Below, piece after piece: positions 27,554-36,561 of a stretch of DNA of 64,000 bases; the stretch's first letter is position 1; every line of letters begins with the position of its first letter. The stretch covers positions 62,001 to 126,000 of the forward strand of contig JAKSLD010000008.1 in assembly GCA_024401395.1 (NCBI GenBank). Direction: 5' to 3'. The notes under the pieces are model-generated. The model was given only the letters and a program-made list of their open reading frames with translations, was not told where the DNA came from and made no database searches. This stretch comes from Bacteroidales bacterium (lineage in GTDB: Bacteria; Bacteroidota; Bacteroidia; Bacteroidales; Marinilabiliaceae). Both the position numbers and the translations under genes were made by a program.

Positions 27554-30199
27554 ATGACATATCAGGGTCTCTCTGAAGCTCAAGTCGCGGAAAGCCGCAG
27601 AAAATATGGCACTAACATACTGACTCCCCCTCAAAAGGAGCCTCTATGGAAGAAATTTTTGTCAAAGTTCGAGGACCCGTTGATTATCATTTTGCTCGTA
27701 GCAGGTGTACTTTCTATAGGTATCTCTTTCTATGAGTACATAGGTCTCGATAAGCCGGTTAGTGTTTTCTTCGAGCCTGTGGGTATATTTATGGCAATAA
27801 TTCTTGCTACTGGCCTCGCTTTTGTCTTCGAATTGCAAGCTGAGCGTGAATTTGCTATCTTGAATCAGGTTAATGACGATGAGCCTGTTAAGGTTATCCG
27901 TAATAATAATACAATACAAATCCCTCGCCGCGATGTCGTGGTGGGGGATATTGTTATTGTGGCTACAGGTGACGAAATCCCTGCCGACGGATTGCTGCTC
28001 GAGGCTGTTTCGCTTCAGGTCGACGAGTCGTCTCTAACAGGTGAACCTATCTGTGCAAAAACTATAGTTGAGTCTGACTTCGATATTAACGCTACTTACC
28101 CTTCTAATCAGATACTTAGAGGAACTAAGGTAATGGAGGGGCACGCCATATATGAGGTGAAGGCTGTGGGTGACGCTACCGAGAATGGCAAGGTTTTCGT
28201 AGAGGCGCAGATTGATCAGAGCGTGAAAACGCCTCTGAATATTCAGCTGGAGAAATTGTCTAACCTCATTACTTGGGCATCTTATACTATCGCCGCCCTC
28301 ATATTTGTGGGTCGAGTCATAATGTATATGGTTAGTCTGCCAGCCGATAGTGCTTGGGATTGGGTGGATTTTATCACATATCTTCTTCAGACTGTGATGA
28401 TCGTTGTGGCTCTTATCGTCGTGGCTGTTCCAGAGGGCTTGCCTATGGCGGTTACTTTGAGCTTGGCTTATAGTATGAGGAGTATGCTGAAAACGAATAA
28501 TCTAGTCCGTAAGATGCACGCTTGCGAAACTATGGGTGCAACGACAGTAATATGTACTGATAAGACGGGAACTCTTACGCAGAACCGTATGTCGGTTCGC
28601 GAATCATATTTCTTCGCACCAGATGGGGGTGTTCTGAGAGGACTGGCTGACGATAATTATTCTTCTTTGATAGCTGAGTCTATATCTGTCAATTCTTCTG
28701 CTTCACTGGATTTTTCTACTCAGACTCCTACTCCTGTCGGTAATCCTACGGAGGGCGCATTGCTTCTCTGGATAGCTGCTTCTGGCTATGATTATCGTAC
28801 TATCCAGTCAAAGGTTAAGCGTATTTCTGAAACTCCATTTTCTACAGAGAGAAAATATATGGAGTCTACTGTGCTCTCTGCTGTCTTGAACAGGGAGGTC
28901 TCTTTCGTTAAGGGTGCCCCTGAAATCGTTATGGCTATGTGTGCAGATGAACACAATTCCGAGATAATGGGTGTCTTGTCCGAATATCAGCAGCAGGCTA
29001 TGCGTACTCTAGGTTTCGCTTGCAAGGTGGCTGGGGCAGAAAAATATACCTTTATGGGTGTAGTCGCTATCGCAGATCCTATTCGTGCCGATGTTTCTGT
29101 GGCTGTCTCTGAGTGTCGTGGCGCTGGTATTCAGGTCAAAGTGGTTACTGGTGATACTGTAAATACTGCTAGGGAAATAGCTCGACAGATAGGGTTGTGG
29201 TCCGAAAATGACTCTGATATGGCTGTCGTGACTGGTCCTGAATTTGCAGATATCCCTGATTCTCAGTTGCCTGATAGGGTAGAGCAGATTAAAATAATCG
29301 CTCGCGCTAGACCAATGGACAAAAAGCGTCTCGTTGAGGCTCTGCAGAAAAATGGTCACGTCGTGGCTGTTACGGGTGATGGTACTAATGACGCCCCAGC
29401 GTTGAAGTCTGCCCACGTGGGTTTGTCTATGGGCGACGGCACTAGCGTGGCTAAGGAGGCTAGCGATATTACTATAGTCGACAATTCTTTCGCTTCTATA
29501 GGTCGCGCCGTGATGTGGGGACGTTCTCTCTACCAGAATATTCAGCGGTTTATCCTTTTCCAGATGACTGTGAATGTGGCTGCCTGCCTCGTCGTACTTA
29601 TAGGTGCTTTCCTCGGCACTGAGTCTCCTCTGACTGTGACGCAGATGTTGTGGGTAAACCTGATAATGGATACTTTCGCAGCTATGGCACTGGCATCTCT
29701 GCCTCCTTCTAGCTCGGTTATGAACGATAAGCCGCGCGATAGAAGGGCTTTCATCATTTCTAAGCCTATGGCATGGAGTATCATTACTTGGGGTATGATT
29801 TTCTTTGGCTTATTGTTGTTATTATGGCAATATTTCCATTATAACGATATTAATTACGATACCCCAATAAGTGGTTTGTTAAGAGCTAGGGATATGGCTA
29901 AGCCTATGTTGGACCCTTACGAGTGTAGCTTGTTCTTTACCATATTTGTTATGTTGCAGTTCTGGAACTTGTTCAATGCTCGCGCTTTTCAGACTAAGCG
30001 TTCTGCGTTCCATTTCAGGAATTGTAAGGGTTTCCTGACTATTGTCGCTTTGATTTTCTTCGGCCAGATATTTATCGTGACTTTCGGTGGAGAACTTTTT
30101 AATGTCGAGCCTCTGAGCTTTACCCACTGGGTACTTATTATAATAGGTACAATGCCAGTTCTCTTGGTCGGCGAGCTTATGCGTCTGTTGAGAAAATAG
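27554..30199 (+). CDS. Calcium-translocating P-type ATPase, PMCA/SERCA-like
   Basis: 881 residues. All P-type motifs are present: actuator TGEP at 162-165, the ion-site helix VAVPEGLPMAV (PEGLP 293-297), the phosphorylated Asp336 in ICTDKTGTLTQNRM, and the hinge TGDGTNDAPALKSA. Helices M7-M10 are visible in the C-terminal 200 residues. The P2-type layout and PEGLP suggest Ca2+ export. There is no regulatory tail. The gene follows trpA by 39 bp and converges with the mlaF gene, 3 bp away, without a visible terminator. Confidence 0.9.
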   Translation: MTYQGLSEAQVAESRRKYGTNILTPPQKEPLWKKFLSKFEDPLIIILLVAGVLSIGISFYEYIGLDKPVSVFFEPVGIFMAIILATGLAFVFELQAEREFAILNQVNDDEPVKVIRNNNTIQIPRRDVVVGDIVIVATGDEIPADGLLLEAVSLQVDESSLTGEPICAKTIVESDFDINATYPSNQILRGTKVMEGHAIYEVKAVGDATENGKVFVEAQIDQSVKTPLNIQLEKLSNLITWASYTIAALIFVGRVIMYMVSLPADSAWDWVDFITYLLQTVMIVVALIVVAVPEGLPMAVTLSLAYSMRSMLKTNNLVRKMHACETMGATTVICTDKTGTLTQNRMSVRESYFFAPDGGVLRGLADDNYSSLIAESISVNSSASLDFSTQTPTPVGNPTEGALLLWIAASGYDYRTIQSKVKRISETPFSTERKYMESTVLSAVLNREVSFVKGAPEIVMAMCADEHNSEIMGVLSEYQQQAMRTLGFACKVAGAEKYTFMGVVAIADPIRADVSVAVSECRGAGIQVKVVTGDTVNTAREIARQIGLWSENDSDMAVVTGPEFADIPDSQLPDRVEQIKIIARARPMDKKRLVEALQKNGHVVAVTGDGTNDAPALKSAHVGLSMGDGTSVAKEASDITIVDNSFASIGRAVMWGRSLYQNIQRFILFQMTVNVAACLVVLIGAFLGTESPLTVTQMLWVNLIMDTFAAMALASLPPSSSVMNDKPRDRRAFIISKPMAWSIITWGMIFFGLLLLLWQYFHYNDINYDTPISGLLRARDMAKPMLDPYECSLFFTIFVMLQFWNLFNARAFQTKRSAFHFRNCKGFLTIVALIFFGQIFIVTFGGELFNVEPLSFTHWVLIIIGTMPVLLVGELMRLLRK

Positions 30200-30202
30200 C
30201 TC

Positions 30203-30943
30203 TTATTCAAATCGTAACCTGTATGGCTCCAGAAATTCCTTCATCGCTGGTATGTCTGCTTGAAGGATCGTTTCTCGTGTGCCGTCCCATTCTTTGTTGC
30301 CGGAATTGATAAATATAATATGCTCCCCAATATTTATGACGCTGTTCATGTCATGGGTGTTGATTATTGTGGTTATATTATACTCTTTTGTAATTTCATG
30401 AATCAAGTTATCTATCACGCTTGATGTTAATGGGTCAAGCCCCGAATTTGGCTCGTCGCAGAAAAGGTATTTTGGTCGCAACGCTATGGCTCTGGCTATG
30501 GCAGCTCGCTTCTGCATGCCTCCAGATATCTCTGATGGAAATAGCTTGTACGACTCTTTGGGCATATTCACGCGCTCCAGACAGGCAATGGCTTGATTCT
30601 TCCTCTCTTGTAATGTCATGTTTGTAAACATGTCCAATGGAAATCTCACGTTTTCTTCTACCGTAAGCGAATCAAATAGTGCCGAACCCTGAAATAGCAT
30701 CCCTATCTCTCTGCGGAGTGCTAGACTGCGTTTGTGCGACAGGTTAATGGTGGAACGCCCGTCAAAAAGAATATCTCCACTCTCTGGCTGATATAGTCCT
30801 ACAAGGGATTTCAGCAGTACAGTCTTGCCCGAACCGCTCTTTCCTATGATAAGATTGGTCTTCCCGGTCTCAAATGTAGCCGAAATGCCGTGCATTACCT
30901 CTCGGTCTCCAAATGTCTTGTGTATATCAATTGCCTCTATCAT
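30203..30943 (-). CDS. mlaF: ABC transporter ATPase, MlaF-like
   Basis: 246 residues. Walker A GKSGSGKT (about 34-41), signature SEISGGMQKR, Walker B KYLFCDEPNSGLDP and a switch His in INTHDMNSV. With the upstream MlaE permease, whose stop lies directly next to its start, it forms the inner-membrane motor that moves phospholipids between membranes to maintain outer-membrane asymmetry. An MlaD/MCE protein gene is not present in the window, so the substrate-binding part is encoded elsewhere. Confidence 0.88.
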   Translation of the reverse strand: MIEAIDIHKTFGDREVMHGISATFETGKTNLIIGKSGSGKTVLLKSLVGLYQPESGDILFDGRSTINLSHKRSLALRREIGMLFQGSALFDSLTVEENVRFPLDMFTNMTLQERKNQAIACLERVNMPKESYKLFPSEISGGMQKRAAIARAIALRPKYLFCDEPNSGLDPLTSSVIDNLIHEITKEYNITTIINTHDMNSVINIGEHIIFINSGNKEWDGTRETILQADIPAMKEFLEPYRLRFE

Positions 30944-31690
30944 TTAGTTAAGCCATATTTGTGTAATTAGAAGATTGAATATCAATATAACAATTGAAGA
31001 TACTACTACCGTCTTAGTGCTGGCACGGCCGACTTCTAGGGCGCCGCCTTTTACATAATACCCCCAGTATGAAGCAATGGTGGATATCGTAAATGCAAAC
31101 GTCAGCGATTTTACTAGGGAGTATACTACGTAATAGGGTTTGAAGGCATAATGTATGCCGTGTATGTAATCGTCACTCGGACAGAGACCTGTATAATCTC
31201 CAGCCATCCATCCCCCGAATATGCCTATGCACATGCTGTATGCAACAAGTATAGGTACCGAAATCAGCATGGCTATTACTTTTGGTGTGACTAGATAGCC
31301 AACCGAATTTACTCCCATTATCTCTAATGCATCTATCTGCTCTGTGATTCGCATCGTGCCTATCTCACTGGAAATGTTCGACCCTACCTTGCCCGCTAGT
31401 ATCAGACAGACAATGGTCGATGAGAATTCTAGTAGTATGGATTCTCTCGCCGCCGTACCTACAGTATATTTCGGAATAAACGGATTGTCAAGGTTTGTCG
31501 CTGTCTGGATGGTGATGACAGCACCCACAAAAAGGGATATGATCGTAACAATGCCGAATGAATCAACACCCAGCTTGTCTATCTCTACCAATATGCGTTT
31601 GCCAAGTATCCTCCATTTCTCAGGACGACGAAACATCTGCCCTAGAAACACAAAATATCGGCCAAGGTGGAAGAAAAAGGATTTGAACAT
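30944..31690 (-). CDS. mlaE: MlaE family lipid ABC transporter permease
   Basis: 248 residues with five to six hydrophobic helices and the MlaE signature around SSEIGTMRITEQIDALEIMGVNSVGYLVTPK, including the EQIDAL core. It is followed without a gap by the ATPase gene. The N-terminal amphipathic segment (about 1-35) is basic and aromatic, as in the family. It is divergent from manC, and the gap between the two genes contains a perfect 13-bp inverted repeat. Confidence 0.9.
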   Translation of the reverse strand: MFKSFFFHLGRYFVFLGQMFRRPEKWRILGKRILVEIDKLGVDSFGIVTIISLFVGAVITIQTATNLDNPFIPKYTVGTAARESILLEFSSTIVCLILAGKVGSNISSEIGTMRITEQIDALEIMGVNSVGYLVTPKVIAMLISVPILVAYSMCIGIFGGWMAGDYTGLCPSDDYIHGIHYAFKPYYVVYSLVKSLTFAFTISTIASYWGYYVKGGALEVGRASTKTVVVSSIVILIFNLLITQIWLN

Positions 31691-31778
31691 TTCTTTTTGT
31701 ATTGCTTTTATTGTACCAAAAGTACAACTTATTTCGCCTGGTCTATGTAAAAGAATGAAAAAAAATATGTAATTTCGT

Positions 31779-31821
31779 CACACTAGCATAAATGGTAATT
31801 GGTTACACTTATGCTAGTGTG
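31779..31821. repeat. Perfect 13-bp inverted repeat between mlaE and manC
   Basis: CACACTAGCATAA (31779-31791) and its exact reverse complement (31809-31821) flank a 17-nt spacer. It sits between divergent genes, 36 bp before the manC ATG. It could be an operator or a hairpin in the manC leader; there is no T run. Confidence 0.7.
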
Positions 31822-31856
31822 CCATATTTGTATAATTGCGCGTAAAAAACTTATAT

Positions 31857-32942
31857 ATGGAGAAGTCAACTTTATATTGTACTATAATGGCCGGCGGACA
31901 AGGTACTCGCTTGTGGCCACTTAGCCGACAGGCTGCTCCTAAACAGTTTTTAGACTTGATGGGAGTAGGCCGTACAATGCTCCAAATGACTTACGACCGT
32001 TTCCGGTCAATTTGCGATCCTGAGCATTTTGTCGTCGTAACTAATGATATGTATAGGGACTTGGTGCATCAGCAGTTGCCAGAAGTTCCTCAGGATAATA
32101 TTATTACTGAGCCTTTTAGACGTAATACTGCCCCTTGTATCGCTTTCGCTACAGGCTTCGTCAAGCAGAAATGCCCCGACGCAACTATAATCGTTACCCC
32201 TTCTGACCATTTGATCGTTACTCCTTCTCAGTTCATCGAGGACGTGAAGACTGGTGTGGCTTTCGCTAAATATAATGATGCTTTGGTGACCGTGGGCGTT
32301 CGCGCTAAACGCGCTGAGACAGCTTTCGGTTATATTCAGGTGGGCGCTCCAGTCAAGGGCAACTATAAAATGCTCAACGAGGTGCGTACCTTTACCGAGA
32401 AACCTAATGCAGAGATGGCTCAGGTGTTCTACGAGACTGGCGAGTTCTGCTGGAATACAGGTGTATTCATCTGGACTGTTGAGTCTATTACTAACGCAAT
32501 GACTAAGTTCTTGCCTAATGTCCAGTCTCAGTTCGATATCCTCGATTCTGTCCCTTTGTCTCACTGGAATGCCGATACTGTACGTAAAGCCTATGACGAA
32601 TGCGAGAATATCTCTATCGACTATGGCGTGATGGAGAAGGCTCGTAACGTATATGTTCAGCAGACCGAATCTCTGTGGGCCGACCTCGGTAGCTGGGGCG
32701 CCGTATACGAACAGGCTATTCTCGATGATATCCATAACGCTATCTTGTCTGGTAACGCTATCCTTAAAAATACCGAGGGGTGTATGGTACATATCCCAGA
32801 AGGTAAGACTTGTATAATTGATGGCTTGAGGGATTATCTCGTCGTTGAGCGTGATGGTATTATTCTTATCTGCCCTCGCGAAGGAGCTAAGGATACTTTG
32901 AAGTACAAGGCCGAAATGAAGGCTAAAATGAATAACGAATAA
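31857..32942 (+). CDS. manC: Mannose-1-phosphate guanylyltransferase
   Basis: 361 residues from ATG 31857 (MEKSTLYCTIMAGGQGTRLW); a TTG-initiated frame from 31836 adds seven unlikely residues. Makes GDP-mannose from mannose-1-phosphate and GTP for polysaccharide and glycolipid synthesis. The pyrophosphorylase signature GGQGTRLWPLSRQAAPKQFL is complete, along with FTEKPNAEMA and WNTGVFIW. The short form, without the phosphomannose isomerase domain, is the usual one in Bacteroidota. It is followed by a conserved unknown gene. Confidence 0.93.
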   Translation: MEKSTLYCTIMAGGQGTRLWPLSRQAAPKQFLDLMGVGRTMLQMTYDRFRSICDPEHFVVVTNDMYRDLVHQQLPEVPQDNIITEPFRRNTAPCIAFATGFVKQKCPDATIIVTPSDHLIVTPSQFIEDVKTGVAFAKYNDALVTVGVRAKRAETAFGYIQVGAPVKGNYKMLNEVRTFTEKPNAEMAQVFYETGEFCWNTGVFIWTVESITNAMTKFLPNVQSQFDILDSVPLSHWNADTVRKAYDECENISIDYGVMEKARNVYVQQTESLWADLGSWGAVYEQAILDDIHNAILSGNAILKNTEGCMVHIPEGKTCIIDGLRDYLVVERDGIILICPREGAKDTLKYKAEMKAKMNNE

Positions 32943-32954
32943 CAACTGTAATTT

Positions 32955-33647
32955 ATGCCATATCGTAGATTGCCAAATACAGATCAAGCCCGACTTCGAG
33001 CTCTTCATTCTGCCTTGGATATGGCAGATCACGTGGGCGTCGAATCAATGCTCATTACCCCTAAGATGCATCTCGATACTAAAATGTTTACCCCTCTCTT
33101 CGAACAGGTGGTCAACCAGTATAATGATGCCCGCGATTTGCAGTCCGACTTGAGCCGTCAGGTCGATAACGCCTCCCGTCTCGCTAAAATGTACCTGTCT
33201 CATTATATCCAGGTCTTTAATATGTGTGTCGCTCGTGGCGAAATCAAAAAGGAAATGCGCCAGGGATGGGGCTTGAACCTGAACGAAGACTCTGTCCCTG
33301 CTATCGAGACTGTCTCTCAGATGCTCTCTTGGGGTAAAAAGGTCGTCGATAGCGAGGAGAAAAGAGGCGGTAACCGAATATATAACCCGTCTATAGCGGT
33401 GGTAAAGGTCAAATTGCAGCAGTTGAGCGAGGTGCATAACAAACATCAGGATCTTTTGCAGACTATACAGAAACATCACGCTAAGGTCGAGGAAATACGC
33501 CCTAAGGCTGATGCCTTGATTTTGGAACTTTGGAACGAGGTCGAAAAAAGACTGGAGCCTAATACTGCCGAGGAACGCCGTGAAATAGCTGCTAGATATG
33601 GCGTAGTCTATGTCTATCGCCCCTCGGAAAAGAAGTACGGAATATAA
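32955..33647 (+). CDS. Conserved Bacteroidota protein of unknown function
   Basis: 230 residues, soluble, mostly helical, without signal peptide or membrane helix. The N-terminus MPYRRLPNTDQARLRAL looks like a conserved Bacteroidota family I have seen only as hypothetical protein. A central helical region (about 50-190) with heptad-like leucines could form a bundle. The C-terminus ends with a Tyr/Val-rich tail (GVVYVYRPSEKKYGI). It lies 12 bp after manC and 12 bp before the M16 peptidase gene, so the three probably share a transcript. Confidence 0.6.
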   Translation: MPYRRLPNTDQARLRALHSALDMADHVGVESMLITPKMHLDTKMFTPLFEQVVNQYNDARDLQSDLSRQVDNASRLAKMYLSHYIQVFNMCVARGEIKKEMRQGWGLNLNEDSVPAIETVSQMLSWGKKVVDSEEKRGGNRIYNPSIAVVKVKLQQLSEVHNKHQDLLQTIQKHHAKVEEIRPKADALILELWNEVEKRLEPNTAEERREIAARYGVVYVYRPSEKKYGI

Positions 33648-33659
33648 TGTGATTTTTTC

Positions 33660-34886
33660 GTGTCCCAAATACCTGTATTTTCACTCTCAAATGGTATCCG
33701 CGTTGTCGTGCAGACAAATCTGAGCGATGTTTGCCATTGTGGTATAGTCATAGCTACTGGCTCGCGCGATGAATTGCCGGCTGAGTATGGTATGGCTCAT
33801 TTTATAGAACATACTGTCTTCAAGGGCACAAGTCACCGCACTAGTATGCAGATTCTTAACCGACTCGATGCTGTCGGCGGCGAACTTAATGCTTATACCA
33901 CAAAGGATGAGACGGCTCTCCACGCCGCATTCCTCGCTAAGGATATCGAAAGGGCTGTCGAACTCCTCTCTGATATGGTGTTCTGCCCCACATTTCCCGA
34001 AAAGGAGATTCTGAAGGAGCGCGACGTAATCCTCGATGAAATTAATTCCTACAAGGATTCTCCTTCCGATTTGATATTCGACGATTTCGAGGAACTTGTC
34101 TTTTCTCACCCGGCTTTGTCTCATAATATCCTCGGAACTCCTGATACTTTGCTTAATTTCGATGGCGACGCTGCTCGCCGCTTTATGCAGCGTACCTATC
34201 ATACTGATAATATCGTACTTAGCGTAATCGGTAACGTCTCTGCCGAAAGGGTACTACGCCTTGCCGAAAAGTATCTCGGCTCTTGCCCTGCTAAATACCG
34301 TCCCGATAATTTCCGCCAGAGCGCTTCTAATTATAGACGTGTCGAGCAGCGCGACGAACGTGGCTATAATCAGGCTCACGTCTTGATGGGTAATATAGCC
34401 CCTTCTGCTATGGATAGGGATAGAGTCCCTCTCTATGTGCTTAATAATATTATAGGCGGACCGTCTATGAACGCTCGCCTTAGCGTCGCCTTGAGGGAGC
34501 GTAATGGTATAGCTTATAATGTTGAATCGGAATATACATCGTTTTCTGACGTGGGCCTGGAGGTCATATACTTTGGTACCGATCCCGATAAGGTGAAGAA
34601 AAGTATCCGTATCGTGCGTAATGATCTGGATAAATTGTGTTCTAAGCCTTTTTCTGATACCCAACTCAAAAAAATAAAGACTCAGATCGAAGGTCAGCTC
34701 CTTATGGCTTCTGCCGATGGCGAGAATCTTATGCTGGCCGCCGCCCGAAGTGTCATTTTGTATGGCTCTGCCGATAGCCTCGATTCTTCCGTGGCTTCTG
34801 TCCACTCTGTCTCCGCAGCTGATATCCATAGAGTCGCTCAGTCCGTATTCAACCCGGATATGATGTCTACTTTGATATATGTATAA
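33660..34886 (+). CDS. M16 family zinc peptidase
   Basis: 408 residues, the size of single-domain-pair M16B peptidases. The inverted zinc motif HFIEH is at 47-51, in AEYGMAHFIEHTVFKG; the third ligand Glu lies in the downstream ERDVILDEINSYKDSP. The C-terminal half repeats the fold without the metal site. Such enzymes degrade peptides or process envelope proteins. The start is GTG at 33660: no ATG lies between the preceding in-frame stop (33647) and the conserved N-terminus. Cytoplasmic by lack of a signal peptide. Confidence 0.9.
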   Translation: MSQIPVFSLSNGIRVVVQTNLSDVCHCGIVIATGSRDELPAEYGMAHFIEHTVFKGTSHRTSMQILNRLDAVGGELNAYTTKDETALHAAFLAKDIERAVELLSDMVFCPTFPEKEILKERDVILDEINSYKDSPSDLIFDDFEELVFSHPALSHNILGTPDTLLNFDGDAARRFMQRTYHTDNIVLSVIGNVSAERVLRLAEKYLGSCPAKYRPDNFRQSASNYRRVEQRDERGYNQAHVLMGNIAPSAMDRDRVPLYVLNNIIGGPSMNARLSVALRERNGIAYNVESEYTSFSDVGLEVIYFGTDPDKVKKSIRIVRNDLDKLCSKPFSDTQLKKIKTQIEGQLLMASADGENLMLAAARSVILYGSADSLDSSVASVHSVSAADIHRVAQSVFNPDMMSTLIYV

Positions 34887-35100
34887 AAAAATGAAAGGCA
34901 CCGAGATCACCTCGCTACCTTCCATCGTGAATAAATCACCCAAACACACTTATCAACTAATCAACGAAAAAAACTTCGTTTGCCGTCTATATACGGCATT
35001 TTCTTCTCGATGTTACGATTAATTGCACATTTTTTTACATTTAATTGCAAATTATTTCTTTCTCTCTGCTTTCCCTCTGCCTGTCTCTTGTCTTCATTAT

Positions 35101-35152
35101 TAAAAAAACTGCGAGCAACAAGGACTCTCATACTACCCACATATAACTCATA
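35101..35152 (+). repeat. Interspersed head-plus-11-nt repeat, copy 3
   Basis: T plus seven A, CTGCGAGCAAC at 35109, AAGGACTCTCA at 35120, then weaker 11-nt units at 35131 and 35142. This copy has the most degenerate tail. Confidence 0.7.
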
Positions 35153-35297
35153 CATGATTTTCCCATAACTTCTGCCCGACTTTTTGATACAACCCTGCGG
35201 ACTCCTTCGCTCTCTATAATGCCTTCTCTATATTGCTTTTTTCTGCTTGGAATCTTATTTTGCCTCATGTTTCGGGTGTAGATTCAACTAATTTCTA

Positions 35298-35305
35298 TAT
35301 ATTTG
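35298..35305 (+). promoter_or_regulatory. -7 element for the Rpn-family gene
   Basis: TATATTTG, 21 bp before the ATG at 35327; it supports that start against the GTG at 35303, which lies within the promoter. Confidence 0.6.
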
Positions 35306-35326
35306 TGCTCTACAATTACTATAAAT

Positions 35327-36187
35327 ATGACTCAAAAAAAATTTATTAGCCCGCTCACAGATTTTGGCTTTAAGCATATCTTTGGCGATAAGGACATTTT
35401 GTTGGCTTTCTTAAATGACCTTTTTGAAGGCGAGATGCAGTTCAAGGATCTTACCTATTCCGACAAGGAGGTAAAAGGTGATTCCGAAGAAGATAAAACT
35501 ATCATTTACGACATTCATTGCACAACTCACGATGATAAGATGGTGATTGTGGAAATGCAGAATCAAGGCAACGAATTGTTCAAGGACCGAATTCTCTTCT
35601 ACGCATCAAGAGATATTTCTAATCAAGGCGAAGCTGGTTCTGGTTGGAAATATGATGACTTGAAGGCTGTTTATTCAATATTCTTTACTAATTTTGAACT
35701 GTTCAGAGTGCAAAGTACAGGCGAAGCGCTTATGCGTCACGATGTCAAATTAATGGATATAACGACCAATAAGCCTTTTACTGATAAACTTCATATTGTC
35801 TGCCTTCAGCTCCCTTTGGCAGTAAGTGAGATTTCGCAGAGCGAAACAAAGCTGGATACGTGGATGTATAACATAAAAAACATGTCAGATATGCAACAGT
35901 TGGCTCAATCGGAAGACATGCCAATCTTTAAGAGATTGGAACAGGTGGCAGAATATCATAATCTGTCACCCGAGGATCGTCGTGCCTATGACAGAAGCTA
36001 CAAGCATTGGTTGGATATGTATAATGTCAAGGAAATAGCTCGTAGTGAAGGTCATGCTGAAGGCCTTGCCGAGGGAAGGGCTGAAGGTAAGCTTGAGATT
36101 GCAACAGCTTTAAAGCGTATCGGCGTAGATGTCGCCATCATCTCCCAAAGTACAGGACTTTCCCTGGAAGAGATAGATAAACTATAA
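35327..36187 (+). CDS. Rpn family PD-(D/E)XK nuclease / transposase-like protein
   Basis: 286 residues. The N-terminus FISPLTDFGFKHIFGDKDIL and the following block YDIHCTTHDDKMVIVEMQNQGNELFKDRILFYASRDI are the hallmark of the Rpn/PDDEXK_2 family (recombination-promoting nucleases, often annotated as putative transposase). The nuclease core would be D in YDIHC and E-x-Q in VEMQNQ. The C-terminal tail carries a short charged repeat (GHAEGLAEGRAEGK) typical of the family. It has its own promoter and terminator and no partner gene. Members are often mobile and patchily distributed, so it may be an acquired gene. Confidence 0.88.
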   Translation: MTQKKFISPLTDFGFKHIFGDKDILLAFLNDLFEGEMQFKDLTYSDKEVKGDSEEDKTIIYDIHCTTHDDKMVIVEMQNQGNELFKDRILFYASRDISNQGEAGSGWKYDDLKAVYSIFFTNFELFRVQSTGEALMRHDVKLMDITTNKPFTDKLHIVCLQLPLAVSEISQSETKLDTWMYNIKNMSDMQQLAQSEDMPIFKRLEQVAEYHNLSPEDRRAYDRSYKHWLDMYNVKEIARSEGHAEGLAEGRAEGKLEIATALKRIGVDVAIISQSTGLSLEEIDKL

Positions 36188-36211
36188 AAGCCTCCCCCAT
36201 AGGAGGCTTTT
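36186..36211 (+). terminator. Terminator of the Rpn-family gene
   Basis: Perfect 10-bp stem AAAAGCCTCC with GGAGGCTTTT around six bases, ending in TTTT. Confidence 0.85.
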
Positions 36212-36339
36212 CGTGATAGTATGTAATTTATAAAAACGCAATTCTCTCCATTGCCTCTGATTTCTAGTGTATTACATATTTAGCGGAAAATTTTTTGCAA
36301 AAAACTTCTCAAAACGCTTGCAGGTTCAGAAAAAGTACC

Positions 36340-36347
36340 TAACTTTG
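36340..36347 (+). promoter_or_regulatory. -7 element for tRNA-Phe
   Basis: TAACTTTG, 48 bp before the mature tRNA 5' end. Confidence 0.65.
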
Positions 36348-36395
36348 CACTCGCAATCGGGAAGGAACACGACTCGAAAGCAAAAACAGCAAGTT

Positions 36396-36468
36396 GGTGC
36401 CATAGCTCAGTTGGTAGAGCAAAGGACTGAAAATCCTTGTGTCCCCGGTTCGATTCCTGGTGGCACCA
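36396..36468 (+). tRNA. tRNA-Phe (anticodon GAA)
   Basis: 73 nt including the discriminator A. Acceptor stem GGTGCCA pairs perfectly with TGGCACC; D arm GCTC/GAGC; anticodon stem AAGGA/TCCTT with loop CTGAAAA. The T stem (CCCGG with CCTGG) has one C-U mismatch at 51:63. CCA is not encoded. It has its own promoter. Confidence 0.95.
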
Positions 36469-36561
36469 CTGAAAGAGAGATACGCCTAATAGCGTGTCTC
36501 TTTTTTGTTGTTGTATATGTGATAATTTGTTGGCAACTTTGAGGTGTAGTTTTTCGTATAT

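Larger units (their letters stand above)
34887..35326 (+). other. Gene-free gap with hairpin, repeat copy 3 and Rpn promoter
   Basis: A 440-bp stretch. A small hairpin (TGCCGT at 34981, ACGGCA at 34993, then TTTTCTT) may end the manC-M16 transcript. The tract 35000-35100 is T/C-rich. Repeat copy 3 begins at 35101. A TATATTTG -7 element for the next gene lies at 35298-35305. I see no gene in it; short frames across it lack coding character. Confidence 0.6.

Noticed and set aside
31779-31821. Invertible promoter (phase-variable switch)
   Set aside because: The 13-bp inverted repeats enclose only 17 bp, too short for the usual Bacteroidales invertons, and no promoter element lies between them.
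34980-35168. 62-residue hydrophobic open frame in the gap before the Rpn gene
   Set aside because: It spans repeat copy 3 and a T/C-rich tract; the hydrophobicity comes from base composition.
36267-36542. 91-residue open frame on + covering 36.3-36.5 kb
   Set aside because: It runs through the tRNA-Phe gene and its promoter; no family resemblance.
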